From: JAGOTN01 sp964538345
GTDB taxonomy: Bacteria; Patescibacteriota; Minisyncoccia; Phycocordibacterales; JAACPR01
Direction: 5' to 3'
Assembly: GCA_964538345.1 (NCBI GenBank)
Contig: CAZIFF010000006.1
Span: 1 to 32,332, forward strand
Length of the DNA stretch: 32,332 nt
Shown here: positions 13,583-21,175 of the stretch, piece by piece
Position numbering within the stretch: the first letter of the stretch is position 1
Layout of the letters: every line of letters starts with the position of its first letter
Notes under the pieces: model-generated
The model's input: the letters and a program-made list of their open reading frames with translations, nothing else
Told to the model about the DNA's origin: nothing
Databases searched by the model: none
Made by a program: the position numbers and the translations under genes

Positions 13583-14596
13583 ATGGGATTATTTACACCA
13601 AAGCTAGGAATTGATTTGGGTACTGCAAATACCCTTGTTTTTGCACCTGGAAAAGGGGTAATTCTAAATGAGCCTTCTGTTGTGGCTGTGTCCGAACAAG
13701 ATAACAGGATTTTGGCAGTGGGAAATGAAGCTAAGGAAATGATAGGACGTACTCCAGAAAGTATTGTGGCGTATAGACCAATGCGTGACGGTGTGATTGC
13801 TGACTATCGTGTGACTGAGGCAATGCTTCGATATTATTTTTCTAAAGCTTTAGGAAAGTGGAATATTTGGAAGCCAGAGGTGATGGTGTCTGTGCCAGCA
13901 GGAGTGACTTCTACAGAGCGTCGCGCGGTGATTGAAGCAGCGATAAAAGCTGGAGCTAAAAATGCATATGTTGTGAAAGAACCAATTCTCGCTGCTATTG
14001 GTGCAGGAATTCCAATTCATGAAGCACAGGGGCACATGGTGGTTGATATTGGTGGTGGTACTACCGATGTGGCGGTGATTTCTCTTGGAGGAATCGTGGC
14101 GTCTACTTCTGTGAAAGTTGCTGGAAATAAAATTGATCAAGCAATTATTGATTACATCAAAAAAACTTTTAATCTTGCGATTGGAGATAAGACTTCAGAA
14201 CAAATAAAAATAAAAATTGGTTCAGCTGTATTTTTGGAAGATGAATTGGAAATGATTATAAAAGGTAGAGATTATCTTACTGGTCTTCCAAGATCTACTA
14301 CAGTAAAGACAAATGAAATTGTAAAAGCGATTAGTCGTGAATTGCGTGAAATGATAAAAGCCATAAAAGATGTTTTGCAAGAGACGCCACCTGAACTGGC
14401 TGCTGACATTATTGATCAAGGAATTATTATGACTGGCGGTTCTTCTCAATTGCGAAATCTTCCTGAGCTTGTTTATCGCCGCACAGGTGTGAAGGCGCAA
14501 TTAGCCAAAGATCCTCTGTATTGTGTAGCAAAGGGAACTGGTATCGCTTTGAATCATTTAGATACTTACAAGAAAACTATTATCGCGAAGAGGTAA
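13583..14596 (+). CDS. mreB: Rod-shape determining actin homologue MreB (paralogue 1)
   Basis: A 337-aa actin-fold ATPase that polymerises under the membrane and directs the elongasome. The phosphate-1 loop is IDLGTANTLV (10-19) and phosphate-2 is VVDIGGGTTDVAVISLGG. The adenosine region is MTGGSSQLRNLPEL, and ETPPELAADI precedes it as in all MreB. It begins immediately at the actin fold (MGLFTPKLGIDLGT), so it has no long N-terminal extension. It stands alone, divergent from priA, about 4.8 kb from the second mreB, which heads the mreCD-mrdA cluster. The two share the MreB core but differ enough to be old paralogues. The ATG at 13583 follows a weak TACTAG box 6 nt upstream. Confidence 0.96.
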   Translation: MGLFTPKLGIDLGTANTLVFAPGKGVILNEPSVVAVSEQDNRILAVGNEAKEMIGRTPESIVAYRPMRDGVIADYRVTEAMLRYYFSKALGKWNIWKPEVMVSVPAGVTSTERRAVIEAAIKAGAKNAYVVKEPILAAIGAGIPIHEAQGHMVVDIGGGTTDVAVISLGGIVASTSVKVAGNKIDQAIIDYIKKTFNLAIGDKTSEQIKIKIGSAVFLEDELEMIIKGRDYLTGLPRSTTVKTNEIVKAISRELREMIKAIKDVLQETPPELAADIIDQGIIMTGGSSQLRNLPELVYRRTGVKAQLAKDPLYCVAKGTGIALNHLDTYKKTIIAKR

Positions 14597-14611
14597 ATTA
14601 AATTTTTAAAT

Positions 14612-14865
14612 AAAAATGAGAACGGCCGGTCTACTGTCGTAGAGCCGGCCGCGTGCCAGTAGCACAGAATTTCTGTCGTAGCGCCCCCTCATTGTTATGT
14701 CTGTGGCGCTTCAAGCTTATTCATTGGTTTTTTTAAAAAAGTACAGTTTAGATTACACAATTTAATTCCCTCTGGCTTGTTTCGATATATACCTCAGGGC
14801 CGATGGAGATGCTTTTTATGTCATAGCGCGGCTCTCTTCGCGCTTCTCACATTCGATTCATTCCC
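14612..14865 (-). ncRNA. Candidate structured ncRNA in the mreB-holB gap
   Basis: The 340-bp gap 14597-14936 has no convincing ORF but has the parts of an RNA gene on the minus strand. A near-consensus promoter lies upstream. The predicted start is near the GGG at 14865-14863. Several hairpins follow: AGCGCG/CGCGCT near 14820-14845, AGCGCC/GGCGCT near 14680-14710, and ACAGAAATTCTGT near 14663-14675. The final hairpin (CGGCCGG/CCGGCCG plus CTCTAC/GTAGA, about 14622-14651) leads into TTCTCATTTTTATTT. I compared it by eye with tmRNA, SRP RNA, RNase P RNA and 6S RNA and saw none of their conserved cores. Downstream on this strand lies only antisense mreB, so a leader function is unlikely. Confidence 0.45.
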
Positions 14866-14869
14866 AAGT

Positions 14870-14897
14870 ATTGTAGCATGTATAAAAAATATGTCAA
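14870..14897 (-). promoter_or_regulatory. Strong sigma-70 type promoter driving the candidate ncRNA
   Basis: On the minus strand TTGACA (14897-14892) and TACAAT (14875-14870) are separated by 16 nt. This is one of the two best -35/-10 pairs in the window. The next minus-strand protein gene lies more than 1 kb downstream. Confidence 0.6.
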
Positions 14898-14936
14898 TAC
14901 TATCAAAATAGCTTAAAAAATTAGATAATTTAAGCA

Positions 14937-15632
14937 ATGCAACACATCATAGACTCCTATAAAAATACAGGACACCTTCATCATGCATATGTTTTGGAAT
15001 CTGACTCTGAGAATGCGTATAAAAATATATGCGAATTTTGTGAAAGTGATCTTGGTATAAAAACAAAATCAAATCCAGATTTTATTTATGAAGAATACGA
15101 TAAATTTTTAGTTGATGATGCGAGAAGATTGCGTGAGTTGCAAATGAATAAAACTTTATCTGGTAGTCGAAAGATTTTTATTATTTATTTTAATTTTATT
15201 ACAATCGAGGCACAAAATTCTCTTTTGAAAGTTTTGGAAGAACCAACAACTGGAACACATTTTTTTATTGTTACTCCTTCGTCTCGAATATTTTTAGACA
15301 CCATCAAGTCTAGAGTTTTAATTGTAAATTTAAAAAATGAAATAGATGATGAGATTGCTGATAAATTTCTTAAAGACAAATTCCCAGAAAGATCTAAATT
15401 TATTTCGAATTTAGTACAGAAAATAAAAGATGAAAAAGCTAGTAAATCTGATGCAATAAAGTTAATTCAAAATATAGAGAGGATTATTCATAAGAAAGCA
15501 TTGGATTCAAATACTGAAGACAAAAAAGAATACTTTAAGAAATTGAGAGAGGTAAATAAAATATCTGATTTTTTGCATGACAACTCGGCTTCTGTAAAAC
15601 AGCTTCTAGATTACACTGCTAGCATCTTATAA
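14937..15632 (+). CDS. holB: DNA polymerase III delta-prime-like clamp-loader subunit
   Basis: A 231-aa AAA+ clamp-loader homologue, short compared with about 330 aa in E. coli HolB. The N-terminus HHAYVLESD corresponds to the delta-prime HAYLF opening but lacks a Walker A lysine. VDDARRLRELQMNKTLSGSRKIFII, EAQNSLLKVLEEP (the most diagnostic block) and TPSSRIFLDTIKSRV (containing the SRV-type trans-acting Arg) follow. The zinc module is missing, and the C-terminal collar domain appears reduced to a helical stretch. A gamma/tau-like DnaX cannot be excluded but is unlikely without Walker A. GATAAT (14924-14929) lies 7 nt before the ATG. Confidence 0.82.
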   Translation: MQHIIDSYKNTGHLHHAYVLESDSENAYKNICEFCESDLGIKTKSNPDFIYEEYDKFLVDDARRLRELQMNKTLSGSRKIFIIYFNFITIEAQNSLLKVLEEPTTGTHFFIVTPSSRIFLDTIKSRVLIVNLKNEIDDEIADKFLKDKFPERSKFISNLVQKIKDEKASKSDAIKLIQNIERIIHKKALDSNTEDKKEYFKKLREVNKISDFLHDNSASVKQLLDYTASIL

Positions 15633-15654
15633 TTTTTACTAAAATACATTTTTT

Positions 15655-15663
15655 TGATAACAT
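15655..15663 (+). promoter_or_regulatory. Extended -10 promoter of frr (leaderless)
   Basis: TGA-TAACAT ends 6 nt before the frr ATG at 15670. Confidence 0.5.
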
Positions 15664-15669
15664 AGCGTT

Positions 15670-16224
15670 ATGTCATACGATTTTTCAAATTTTAAAAAGA
15701 ATATTACAAACATAGAAGAATGGTTGAAAAAAGAATTTTCTGGTTTACGCACAGGAAGAGCTACTATTACGCTTTTGGACAGTGTGTTTATTGATGCTTA
15801 TGGATCAAAAATGCCTCTTAATCAAAGTGCCAACCTATCAATAGAAGACCCTAGAACAATTAAAGTGACTCCATGGGATAAAAGTTTGGTTGGTCCTGTT
15901 GAGAAGGGTATTTCTCTTGCTGATTTAGGTGTGTCTACAGTTTCAGATGGAATTGGTGTGAGAGTTATTTTTCCAGAATTAACAACTGAAAATCGTCAAA
16001 AGCTTGTGAAGGTAGCAAAAAATAAATCAGAGGATGCAAAGATTTCTATTCGAACTGAAAGAGCTGATTCAATGAAAGAAATTGAAACTGCGCAGAAGAA
16101 CGGAGAGATGTCTGAAGATGATGCAAAAAGAGATAAAGATAATTTGCAAAAATTAGTAGATGAAGCAAATAAAAAAATGGATGAATTAACAAAGCAAAAA
16201 GAGCAAGAAATTCTATGTCAATAA
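15670..16224 (+). CDS. frr: Ribosome recycling factor
   Basis: A 184-aa protein of normal RRF length that, with EF-G, splits post-termination ribosomes. Family blocks: EWLKKEFSGLRTGRATITLL near the N-terminus (helix 1 of the three-helix bundle), then MPLNQSANLSIEDPRTIKVTPWD (domain II), then GVRVIFPELTTENRQKLVKVAKNKSEDAKISIRTERAD and the C-terminal helix EDDAKRDKDNLQKLVDEANKKMDELTKQKEQEIL. The third helix and the Arg-rich tip (SIRTER) are intact. The stop overlaps the rseP start by 10 nt, so the two are probably translationally coupled. Confidence 0.96.
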   Translation: MSYDFSNFKKNITNIEEWLKKEFSGLRTGRATITLLDSVFIDAYGSKMPLNQSANLSIEDPRTIKVTPWDKSLVGPVEKGISLADLGVSTVSDGIGVRVIFPELTTENRQKLVKVAKNKSEDAKISIRTERADSMKEIETAQKNGEMSEDDAKRDKDNLQKLVDEANKKMDELTKQKEQEILCQ

Positions 16225-17306
16225 TAATCTTTGTAATAATTTTAGGATTATTGATTTTTGTTCATGAGTTAGGACACTTTTTGATAGCAAAATGGTCAAA
16301 GATTAGAGTTGATGAATTTGCTGTGGGCTTTCCGCCGAAAATTTTTTCATTCGTGCGCGGTGGTACTAAATATGCTTTGAACCTAATACCTTTCGGAGGC
16401 TATGTAAAAATTTTCGGCGAGAACCCGGATGAAGAATCTTTGGACCCCGAAGCAAAAAATAGTTTTGTAAATAAAAATCGTTGGATACAAGCTGCTGTTT
16501 TGATTGCTGGTGTGACTTTTAATATTATATTTGCTTGGCTTTTAATAAGCTCAAGTTATCTGATTAGTTTTCCTGCAATAGTAACAGAAGAAAATATTTC
16601 TAAAGTTGAAAATGTTTCTGTTTTTATATCTCATGTTGAGCCAGAAAGCCCAGCTTTTTCTGCGGGTGTTCAAGTTGGAGATAAGATTAAAGTTTTAAAA
16701 TCTGAAAATAATATAATCTCAGAAAATTTAGAAGTTGAAGATGTTCAAAAATTTATTTTAGATAATTCTGAAAAAGAAATTGAATTTACTTTTGAAAGAG
16801 GAGATGAAGAACAAACTGTTTTGGTAAAGCCAACAGATGGATTAGTGGAAGGAAAGAAAACTATTGGAATTGTTATGACAAAACTTGGAGATTTAAAGCT
16901 AGGTGTGTTTGAGGCGTTTTGGCAAGGTGCTAACACAACAATTATTTTAACTAAAGAAATTGCTGTTGGATTATTTGCGTTTATTTATAACGCTGTTACT
17001 GGCCAAGCTGATTTTAATCAAGTCGCTGGTCCTGTTGGAATTGTTGGGCAAGTTGGAGATGCTGCAAAATTTGGTTTTTCATATCTCTTAACTTTCACGG
17101 CTTTCATTTCTATAAACTTAGCAGTAATAAATTTAATTCCATTTCCTGCACTCGATGGTGGACGATTACTTTTTGTTGTAATCGAGGGCATTACTCGTAG
17201 ACCAATAAAAACTAAAATTGCTAATACATTAAATTTTATCGGCTTCGCTTTACTCATGCTGTTGATGGTTTCAGTTACAGTTAGCGATATCGTGAAATTA
17301 TTCTAG
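16215..17306 (+). CDS. rseP: Site-2 zinc metalloprotease of the RseP family
   Basis: A 363-aa intramembrane protease. The first membrane helix carries HELGH (His17, Glu18, His21), the zinc site. The second zinc ligand motif LDGG (Asp314) lies in NLIPFPALDGGRLLF in a late membrane helix. A PDZ domain (about residues 128-210, with ESPAFSAGVQVGDKI) lies between them. Substrates in other bacteria are anti-sigma factors and remnant signal peptides; none is visible here. It is coupled to frr by a 10-nt overlap, an arrangement found near rseP in many genomes. No terminator is evident after the stop. Confidence 0.95.
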   Translation: MSIIIFVIILGLLIFVHELGHFLIAKWSKIRVDEFAVGFPPKIFSFVRGGTKYALNLIPFGGYVKIFGENPDEESLDPEAKNSFVNKNRWIQAAVLIAGVTFNIIFAWLLISSSYLISFPAIVTEENISKVENVSVFISHVEPESPAFSAGVQVGDKIKVLKSENNIISENLEVEDVQKFILDNSEKEIEFTFERGDEEQTVLVKPTDGLVEGKKTIGIVMTKLGDLKLGVFEAFWQGANTTIILTKEIAVGLFAFIYNAVTGQADFNQVAGPVGIVGQVGDAAKFGFSYLLTFTAFISINLAVINLIPFPALDGGRLLFVVIEGITRRPIKTKIANTLNFIGFALLMLLMVSVTVSDIVKLF

Positions 17307-17319
17307 TCTGAAAAATCTT

Positions 17320-17346
17320 TTGACTTTTAATTTATAGAGGTATAAA
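17320..17346 (+). promoter_or_regulatory. Promoter of the 99-aa gene
   Basis: TTGACT (17320-17325) and TATAAA (17341-17346) are spaced 15 nt, slightly short. The start codon at 17359 is 12 nt beyond the -10. Confidence 0.45.
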
Positions 17347-17358
17347 GTCAATATTCAA

Positions 17359-17658
17359 ATGAAGAGGTTCTTTTTTTCTGAATCCGAGAGAGTAACTCAG
17401 GTAAAAGAGAAGTCATTCAGTTTAGGTTTGCTAAGTAAATATGGTGTTGAGATTGTTTATAAGGCTGACGAAGCCGATCTGGTTGTCGTCGGGTCTGAAG
17501 AACAGTATTTAGCATTGATACACGGACAAAATGAATTCAGGGTTTTTATTCTGGTTATAGACGAAGGTCAAATGGTTAGCGTTAAGTCAAAAACACTCGT
17601 TGTAAGTTGTTTCAATTGTGCAGCGCAAGCTGTGATAACCTTTGCAAAAGCCCAATAA
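17359..17658 (+). CDS. Small hypothetical protein (99 aa), alpha/beta fold
   Basis: No family recognised. The 99-aa product seems to alternate helix and strand. A polar helix ERVTQVKEKSFSLGLLSKY leads to GVEIVYKADEADLVVVG, then FRVFILVIDEGQMVSVKSKTLVVSCFN and a C-terminal helix CAAQAVITFAKAQ. This resembles a minimal Rossmann or receiver-like domain, but no catalytic residues can be assigned. It has its own promoter and a good hairpin terminator, and is flanked by a convergent minus-strand small gene. Its base composition is less AT-biased than rseP or proS beside it. Confidence 0.65.
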   Translation: MKRFFFSESERVTQVKEKSFSLGLLSKYGVEIVYKADEADLVVVGSEEQYLALIHGQNEFRVFILVIDEGQMVSVKSKTLVVSCFNCAAQAVITFAKAQ

Positions 17659-17680
17659 TCAGCACCCGCTGATTTTTTCT
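17657..17680 (+). terminator. Intrinsic terminator of the 99-aa gene
   Basis: AATCAGC (17657-17663) pairs perfectly with GCTGATT (17668-17674) across a 4-nt loop, followed by TTTTTCT. The left arm overlaps the stop codon. Confidence 0.85.
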
Positions 17681-17689
17681 CTGAAATTT

Positions 17690-17722
17690 TAAAAGAAAAA
17701 ACCGGCCTTTGTTAGACCGGTT
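17690..17722 (-). terminator. Intrinsic terminator with TTTTCTTTTA tail
   Basis: On the minus strand AACCGG (17722-17717) pairs with CCGGTT (17705-17700), then a T-rich tail ends TTTTCTTTTA (17690). Its presence shows that the minus-strand frame at 17712-18008 is the expressed one. The hairpin arm overlaps the last codons of that gene. Confidence 0.8.
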
Positions 17723-18008
17723 CGCGTGACGCTCGACGAACGGGTTTGTATTTACCCAGTCTTCGTAATCCGTCGTTAGCTTCAGATAACAATATTTCAA
17801 TCCGAAGCCTTTCTCGTGCGGATTCAAATATACCCGTAGAGAAAGAAAAATGTTCAGACACAGGTTCCTCGATTCCAAAATCATCTCTGAAGACAATGCA
17901 TGGAAATGTTTGCCCACCTATTTTCACATTAGACAGATTGAAAGCTCCACTTTTTCCCTCGGGTAATTTAAACCCGACCGTCTCTGTTGTACCAAAAGAA
18001 CAAGTCAT
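17712..18008 (-). CDS. Small hypothetical protein (98 aa)
   Basis: Unrecognised soluble 98-aa protein. It begins with a beta-rich portion (ETVGFKLPEGKSGAFNLSNVKIGGQTFPCIVF) and continues into an amphipathic helix (FESARERLRIEILLSEANDGLRRL) with a basic tail (YKPVRRASREPV). A plus-strand frame overlaps it. I prefer the minus frame because it has an extended -10 (TGT then TATAAA, 18022-18017) 8 nt before the ATG and a strong terminator right at its 3' end. It is convergent with the 99-aa gene. Function unknown. Confidence 0.65.
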   Translation of the reverse strand: MTCSFGTTETVGFKLPEGKSGAFNLSNVKIGGQTFPCIVFRDDFGIEEPVSEHFSFSTGIFESARERLRIEILLSEANDGLRRLGKYKPVRRASREPV

Positions 18009-18016
18009 AGTCGACT

Positions 18017-18025
18017 TTTATAACA
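18017..18025 (-). promoter_or_regulatory. Extended -10 promoter of the 98-aa gene
   Basis: On the minus strand TGT-TATAAA ends 8 nt before the ATG at 18008, giving a leaderless or nearly leaderless transcript. Confidence 0.5.
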
Positions 18026-18088
18026 TGTTAACAGTTTTGTGTCAAAGTAGATTTCTAAAATTTTGAATAATACGATAAACTTATACGC

Positions 18089-19345
18089 ATGCGACAATCA
18101 CAACTTTTTACAAGAACACGCCGAGAGGCACCAAAAGATGAGGTATCAAAAAATGCGGAGCTTTTAATTCGTGCAGGTTTTATTCATAAAGAGATGGCGG
18201 GTGCTTATTCTTTGCTTCCACTTGGTTTGCGTACAATGAAAAAAATTGAGCAAATTGTACGAGACGAAATGAATAAAATTGATGGACAGGAAATTTCACT
18301 AACTGCTTTACAAGAAAAAGAACTTTGGGAAAAAACAAATAGATGGAATGACGATGTTGTTGATGTTTGGTTCAAAACAAAATTAAAAAATGATTCTGAA
18401 GTTGGTCTTGGTTTTACACATGAAGAACCTCTAACTCGTTTAATGAAAGATCATATTTTTTCATATAATGATTTACCAAAATATGTTTATCAATTTCAAA
18501 CAAAATTTAGAAACGAAACTCGTGCAAAGTCTGGTATTTTGCGTGGACGTGAATTTTTAATGAAAGATTTATATTCTTTTTCAAAATCAGAAAAAGAGCA
18601 TCAAGAGTTTTATGAAAAAGCCGCAGAAGCTTATAAAAATATTTTTGATAAGGTTGGTATTGGTCATTTAACATACAAAACTTTTGCTTCTGGAGGTGTC
18701 TTTTCAGAGTTTTCTCATGAATTCCAAACAATCACAGATGCAGGTGAAGATATTATTTATGTCGATGAAGAAAAGGGAATTGCAATAAATAAAGAAGTTC
18801 TAAATGATGAAGTTTTAGAAAAATTAAATATCTCTCGAGAAAATTTAAAAGAAAATAAATCAATTGAAGTTGGAAATATTTTTAGTTTAGGTACAAAATT
18901 TTCAGAACCATTAGAATTAATTTTTTCAGATGAAAAAGGGGACAGAAGACCTGCGATAATGGGAAGCTATGGGATTGGTATTGGAAGATTAATGGGAACA
19001 ATCGTAGAAGTTTCTTCAGATGAAAAAGGAATTGTTTGGCCTAAAAATGTTGCGCCATTCGATGTTCATTTAATTTGTCTAAATACTGATAATCAAGAAG
19101 TTTTAGATGAAGCAGAAAAAATTTATGCAGCTCTTCAGAAAAATGGTATTTCTGTACTTTTAGATGACAGAGATAAACAAGCTGGTGAAAAGTTTGCTGA
19201 TAGTGATTTAATTGGAATACCTAAAAGAGTAATAGTTAGCAAAAAGACCTTAATTTCGGGTGCCCACGAAGTAATTGATAGAAAAAATAAGGATATTTCA
19301 GAAATCTCAACTTCTGCTATTGTAAGTGGAGCGTTTTTAAAGTAG
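18089..19345 (+). CDS. proS: Prolyl-tRNA synthetase, short form without editing domain
   Basis: A class II aminoacyl-tRNA synthetase of 418 aa. Motif 1 lies in AGAYSLLPLGLRTMKKIEQIV. Motif 2 is FRNETRAKSGILRGREFLMKDLYSF and motif 3 is GSYGIGIGRLMGTIVE. The C-terminal anticodon-binding domain starts near residue 325 (PFDVHLICLNTDNQEVLDEA). Typical bacterial ProRS is about 570 aa because a 180-aa INS editing domain sits between motifs 2 and 3. Here the chain passes through that interval with no space for it, as in mitochondrial and alphaproteobacterial forms. Misacylated Ala-tRNAPro would need a separate deacylase, not seen here. TAAACT (18076-18081) lies 7 nt before the ATG. The mreB gene follows after 13 bp. 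Confidence 0.95.
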   Translation: MRQSQLFTRTRREAPKDEVSKNAELLIRAGFIHKEMAGAYSLLPLGLRTMKKIEQIVRDEMNKIDGQEISLTALQEKELWEKTNRWNDDVVDVWFKTKLKNDSEVGLGFTHEEPLTRLMKDHIFSYNDLPKYVYQFQTKFRNETRAKSGILRGREFLMKDLYSFSKSEKEHQEFYEKAAEAYKNIFDKVGIGHLTYKTFASGGVFSEFSHEFQTITDAGEDIIYVDEEKGIAINKEVLNDEVLEKLNISRENLKENKSIEVGNIFSLGTKFSEPLELIFSDEKGDRRPAIMGSYGIGIGRLMGTIVEVSSDEKGIVWPKNVAPFDVHLICLNTDNQEVLDEAEKIYAALQKNGISVLLDDRDKQAGEKFADSDLIGIPKRVIVSKKTLISGAHEVIDRKNKDISEISTSAIVSGAFLK

Positions 19346-19358
19346 CATTCGCTTAACT

Positions 19359-20450
19359 ATGACAGAGGACAAAAAGAAAGGTTTTAATTTTAAGGCTTTA
19401 AAAGATAGAATTCGACGTTCTCTTTCTAATGATATTGGTATTGATTTAGGTACAGCAAATACTCTTGTTTATGTTCCTGGGAAGGGAATTGTTTTAAATG
19501 AGCCTTCTGTAGTGGCTTTAAATACAAAGACTGGCCAAGTGGTGGCTGTGGGTGCAGAAGCTAAAAGAATGCTTGGGCGTACTCCTGGGCATGTGCAAGC
19601 AATTCGTCCTTTGGTAGACGGTGTTATCTCTGATTTTGAGGTCACAGAGGAGATGATTAGCTATATGGTAAAAAGGGCTATTAAGGAACATAAAACGATC
19701 CTTGGGCCTCGTGTGGTCGTAGGGGTGCCTTCTGGTGTCACGAACGTTGAATCTCGTGCGGTTAGAGATGCTGTAATAAATGCTGGAGCAAGAGAGGTGT
19801 ATATAGTAGAAGAGCCGATGGCAGCTGCGATTGGTATTCGTTTGCCAATAAATGATCCTGTGGGAAATATGGTAATTGATATTGGAGGAGGAACTTCAGA
19901 TATTGCTGTGATATCTCTAGGTGGAATTGTTCGTTCTAAAAATTTAAAAATTGCTGGAGATAAATTAAATAATGATATCGCTGGATATATCAGAAGTGAA
20001 TTTAAAATTTTAATTGGAGAAAGAACCGCAGAAGAAATAAAAATTCAATTGAGCAATATGGTCCAAGGTGATCAACCGTTAGAAGCTCCTATTCGTGGTC
20101 GAGATTTAGTTACAGGACTTCCACGAGAAGTTATTATTACAGACTCAGATATCAGAGAAGCTATTGCACATTCTATTGGCTCTCTTGTTGAATCAACTAA
20201 AGAAGTTTTGGAATCTACTCCACCAGAAATTGTGGCAGATATAATGAAGAGAGGTATTTTCTTAGTAGGCGGAGGCGCTTTAATAAAAGGACTGGATAAA
20301 TTGTTGGAATCAGAGCTTCAAATCCCTGTTCATATTGCACAAGAGCCTTTAACTGCTGTGGCTAGAGGAACAGGTGTGATTTTAGAGAACATAGATTTGT
20401 ATAGAGAGGCTATAATGGTAGATGATGATGAATTACCGAAGGAAAAATAA
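19359..20450 (+). CDS. mreB: Rod-shape determining actin homologue MreB (paralogue 2)
   Basis: A 363-aa MreB with a basic N-terminal extension (MTEDKKKGFNFKALKDRIRRSL) before the actin fold, which may be an amphipathic membrane-targeting helix. Phosphate-1 is IGIDLGTANTLVYVPGKG, phosphate-2 is MVIDIGGGTSDIAVISLGG, and the adenosine motif is GIFLVGGGALIKGLDKLL. It heads the shape cluster mreB-mreC-mreD-mrdA and is therefore the likely elongasome scaffold, with the 13583 copy as an auxiliary Mbl-like filament. The 3' end overlaps mreC by 29 nt. The tail is acidic (DDDELPKEK). Confidence 0.96.
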   Translation: MTEDKKKGFNFKALKDRIRRSLSNDIGIDLGTANTLVYVPGKGIVLNEPSVVALNTKTGQVVAVGAEAKRMLGRTPGHVQAIRPLVDGVISDFEVTEEMISYMVKRAIKEHKTILGPRVVVGVPSGVTNVESRAVRDAVINAGAREVYIVEEPMAAAIGIRLPINDPVGNMVIDIGGGTSDIAVISLGGIVRSKNLKIAGDKLNNDIAGYIRSEFKILIGERTAEEIKIQLSNMVQGDQPLEAPIRGRDLVTGLPREVIITDSDIREAIAHSIGSLVESTKEVLESTPPEIVADIMKRGIFLVGGGALIKGLDKLLESELQIPVHIAQEPLTAVARGTGVILENIDLYREAIMVDDDELPKEK

Positions 20451-21159
20451 AAGAAAATTTTTATTAATATTTTTTTTCTTAATATTAATTTTAGGATTTA
20501 GTTTCTTTAATATCAATTGGCCGCAAAGTTCTATTAGATTTTTTTCTAATCCTGTTATTAAAGTAAAAAATGTTTTAGTTTCTCCTTTTAAAAATTTAAT
20601 TACATCTTTTAAAGATAAAAAAGATTTAGAAAATAAAATTTCTCAATTAGAAGATGAATTACAGAAATTAAAAATATCTTCACTCACTGAAAACAAGACA
20701 GAATTAGAAAGAGTTTCTAATGGGGTTATGTTGAAAGTTATTTCAAGACCACCATTTTCAATATACGATACTTTGATTTTGTCTAAAGATAATCAAGATG
20801 TACAAATAGGAGATTTAGTTTTTGTACAAGGTTCTTATGTTGGAGAGATTAGTGAAGTTGATTATAAAACCGCAGTGGTTAAATTAAGATCATCTTCTGG
20901 TGAAAAAACAGTGGTCCGCGTTGCAGGTGTAGATGTAGAGGCCGAAGGTCATGGTGGCGGGCAGTTTCAGATTAAAATACCTAAAGATTTGAAGCTAGGT
21001 ATAGGTGATGCTGTGATTGTGCCATCTTTAAATAATGTTGTGCTTGGAGTAGTTGGCTCAATTGAAGAAGATTTAATAGAGACATTTAAAACAGTGTATT
21101 TTAATATCCCTGTGTCTTTTCAGGATATGAGCTCTGTTTCGGTTGTTAAAAGACAATAA
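20422..21159 (+). CDS. mreC: Rod-shape determining protein MreC
   Basis: A 245-aa membrane protein with a basic cytoplasmic start (MMMNYRRKNKRK), one membrane helix (residues about 13-29), and a coiled coil (about 65-95, DKKDLENKISQLEDELQKLK). A beta-rich extracytoplasmic domain follows: VISRPPFSIYDTLILSKDNQDVQIGDLVFV, GSYVGEISEV and LKLGIGDAVIVPSLNNVVLGVVGSI, all characteristic of MreC. It links MreB filaments to PBP2. It starts inside the mreB coding region at one of tandem ATGs, so its translation is probably coupled to mreB. The exact start among the tandem ATGs (20422, 20425, 20428) is not decidable by eye. Confidence 0.93.
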   Translation: MMMNYRRKNKRKFLLIFFFLILILGFSFFNINWPQSSIRFFSNPVIKVKNVLVSPFKNLITSFKDKKDLENKISQLEDELQKLKISSLTENKTELERVSNGVMLKVISRPPFSIYDTLILSKDNQDVQIGDLVFVQGSYVGEISEVDYKTAVVKLRSSSGEKTVVRVAGVDVEAEGHGGGQFQIKIPKDLKLGIGDAVIVPSLNNVVLGVVGSIEEDLIETFKTVYFNIPVSFQDMSSVSVVKRQ

Positions 21160-21160
21160 A

Positions 21161-21169
21161 TGGTAGAAT
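21161..21169 (+). promoter_or_regulatory. Extended -10 promoter before the mreD-like gene (leaderless)
   Basis: TGG-TAGAAT ends 6 nt before the ATG at 21176. It is an internal promoter within the shape cluster. Confidence 0.5.
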
Positions 21170-21175
21170 AGACTT

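Noticed and set aside
14612..14865. tmRNA, SRP RNA, RNase P RNA or 6S RNA
   Set aside because: None of the conserved cores (tRNA-like ends with a tag frame, GGUCAGG...GGAAGGAAGCAGCC, GAAAGUCC, or a long closing stem) could be found on either strand by eye.
17746..18066. Plus-strand ORF of 106 codons
   Set aside because: Antisense to the 98-aa minus-strand gene, which has both a promoter and a terminator of the recurrent class.
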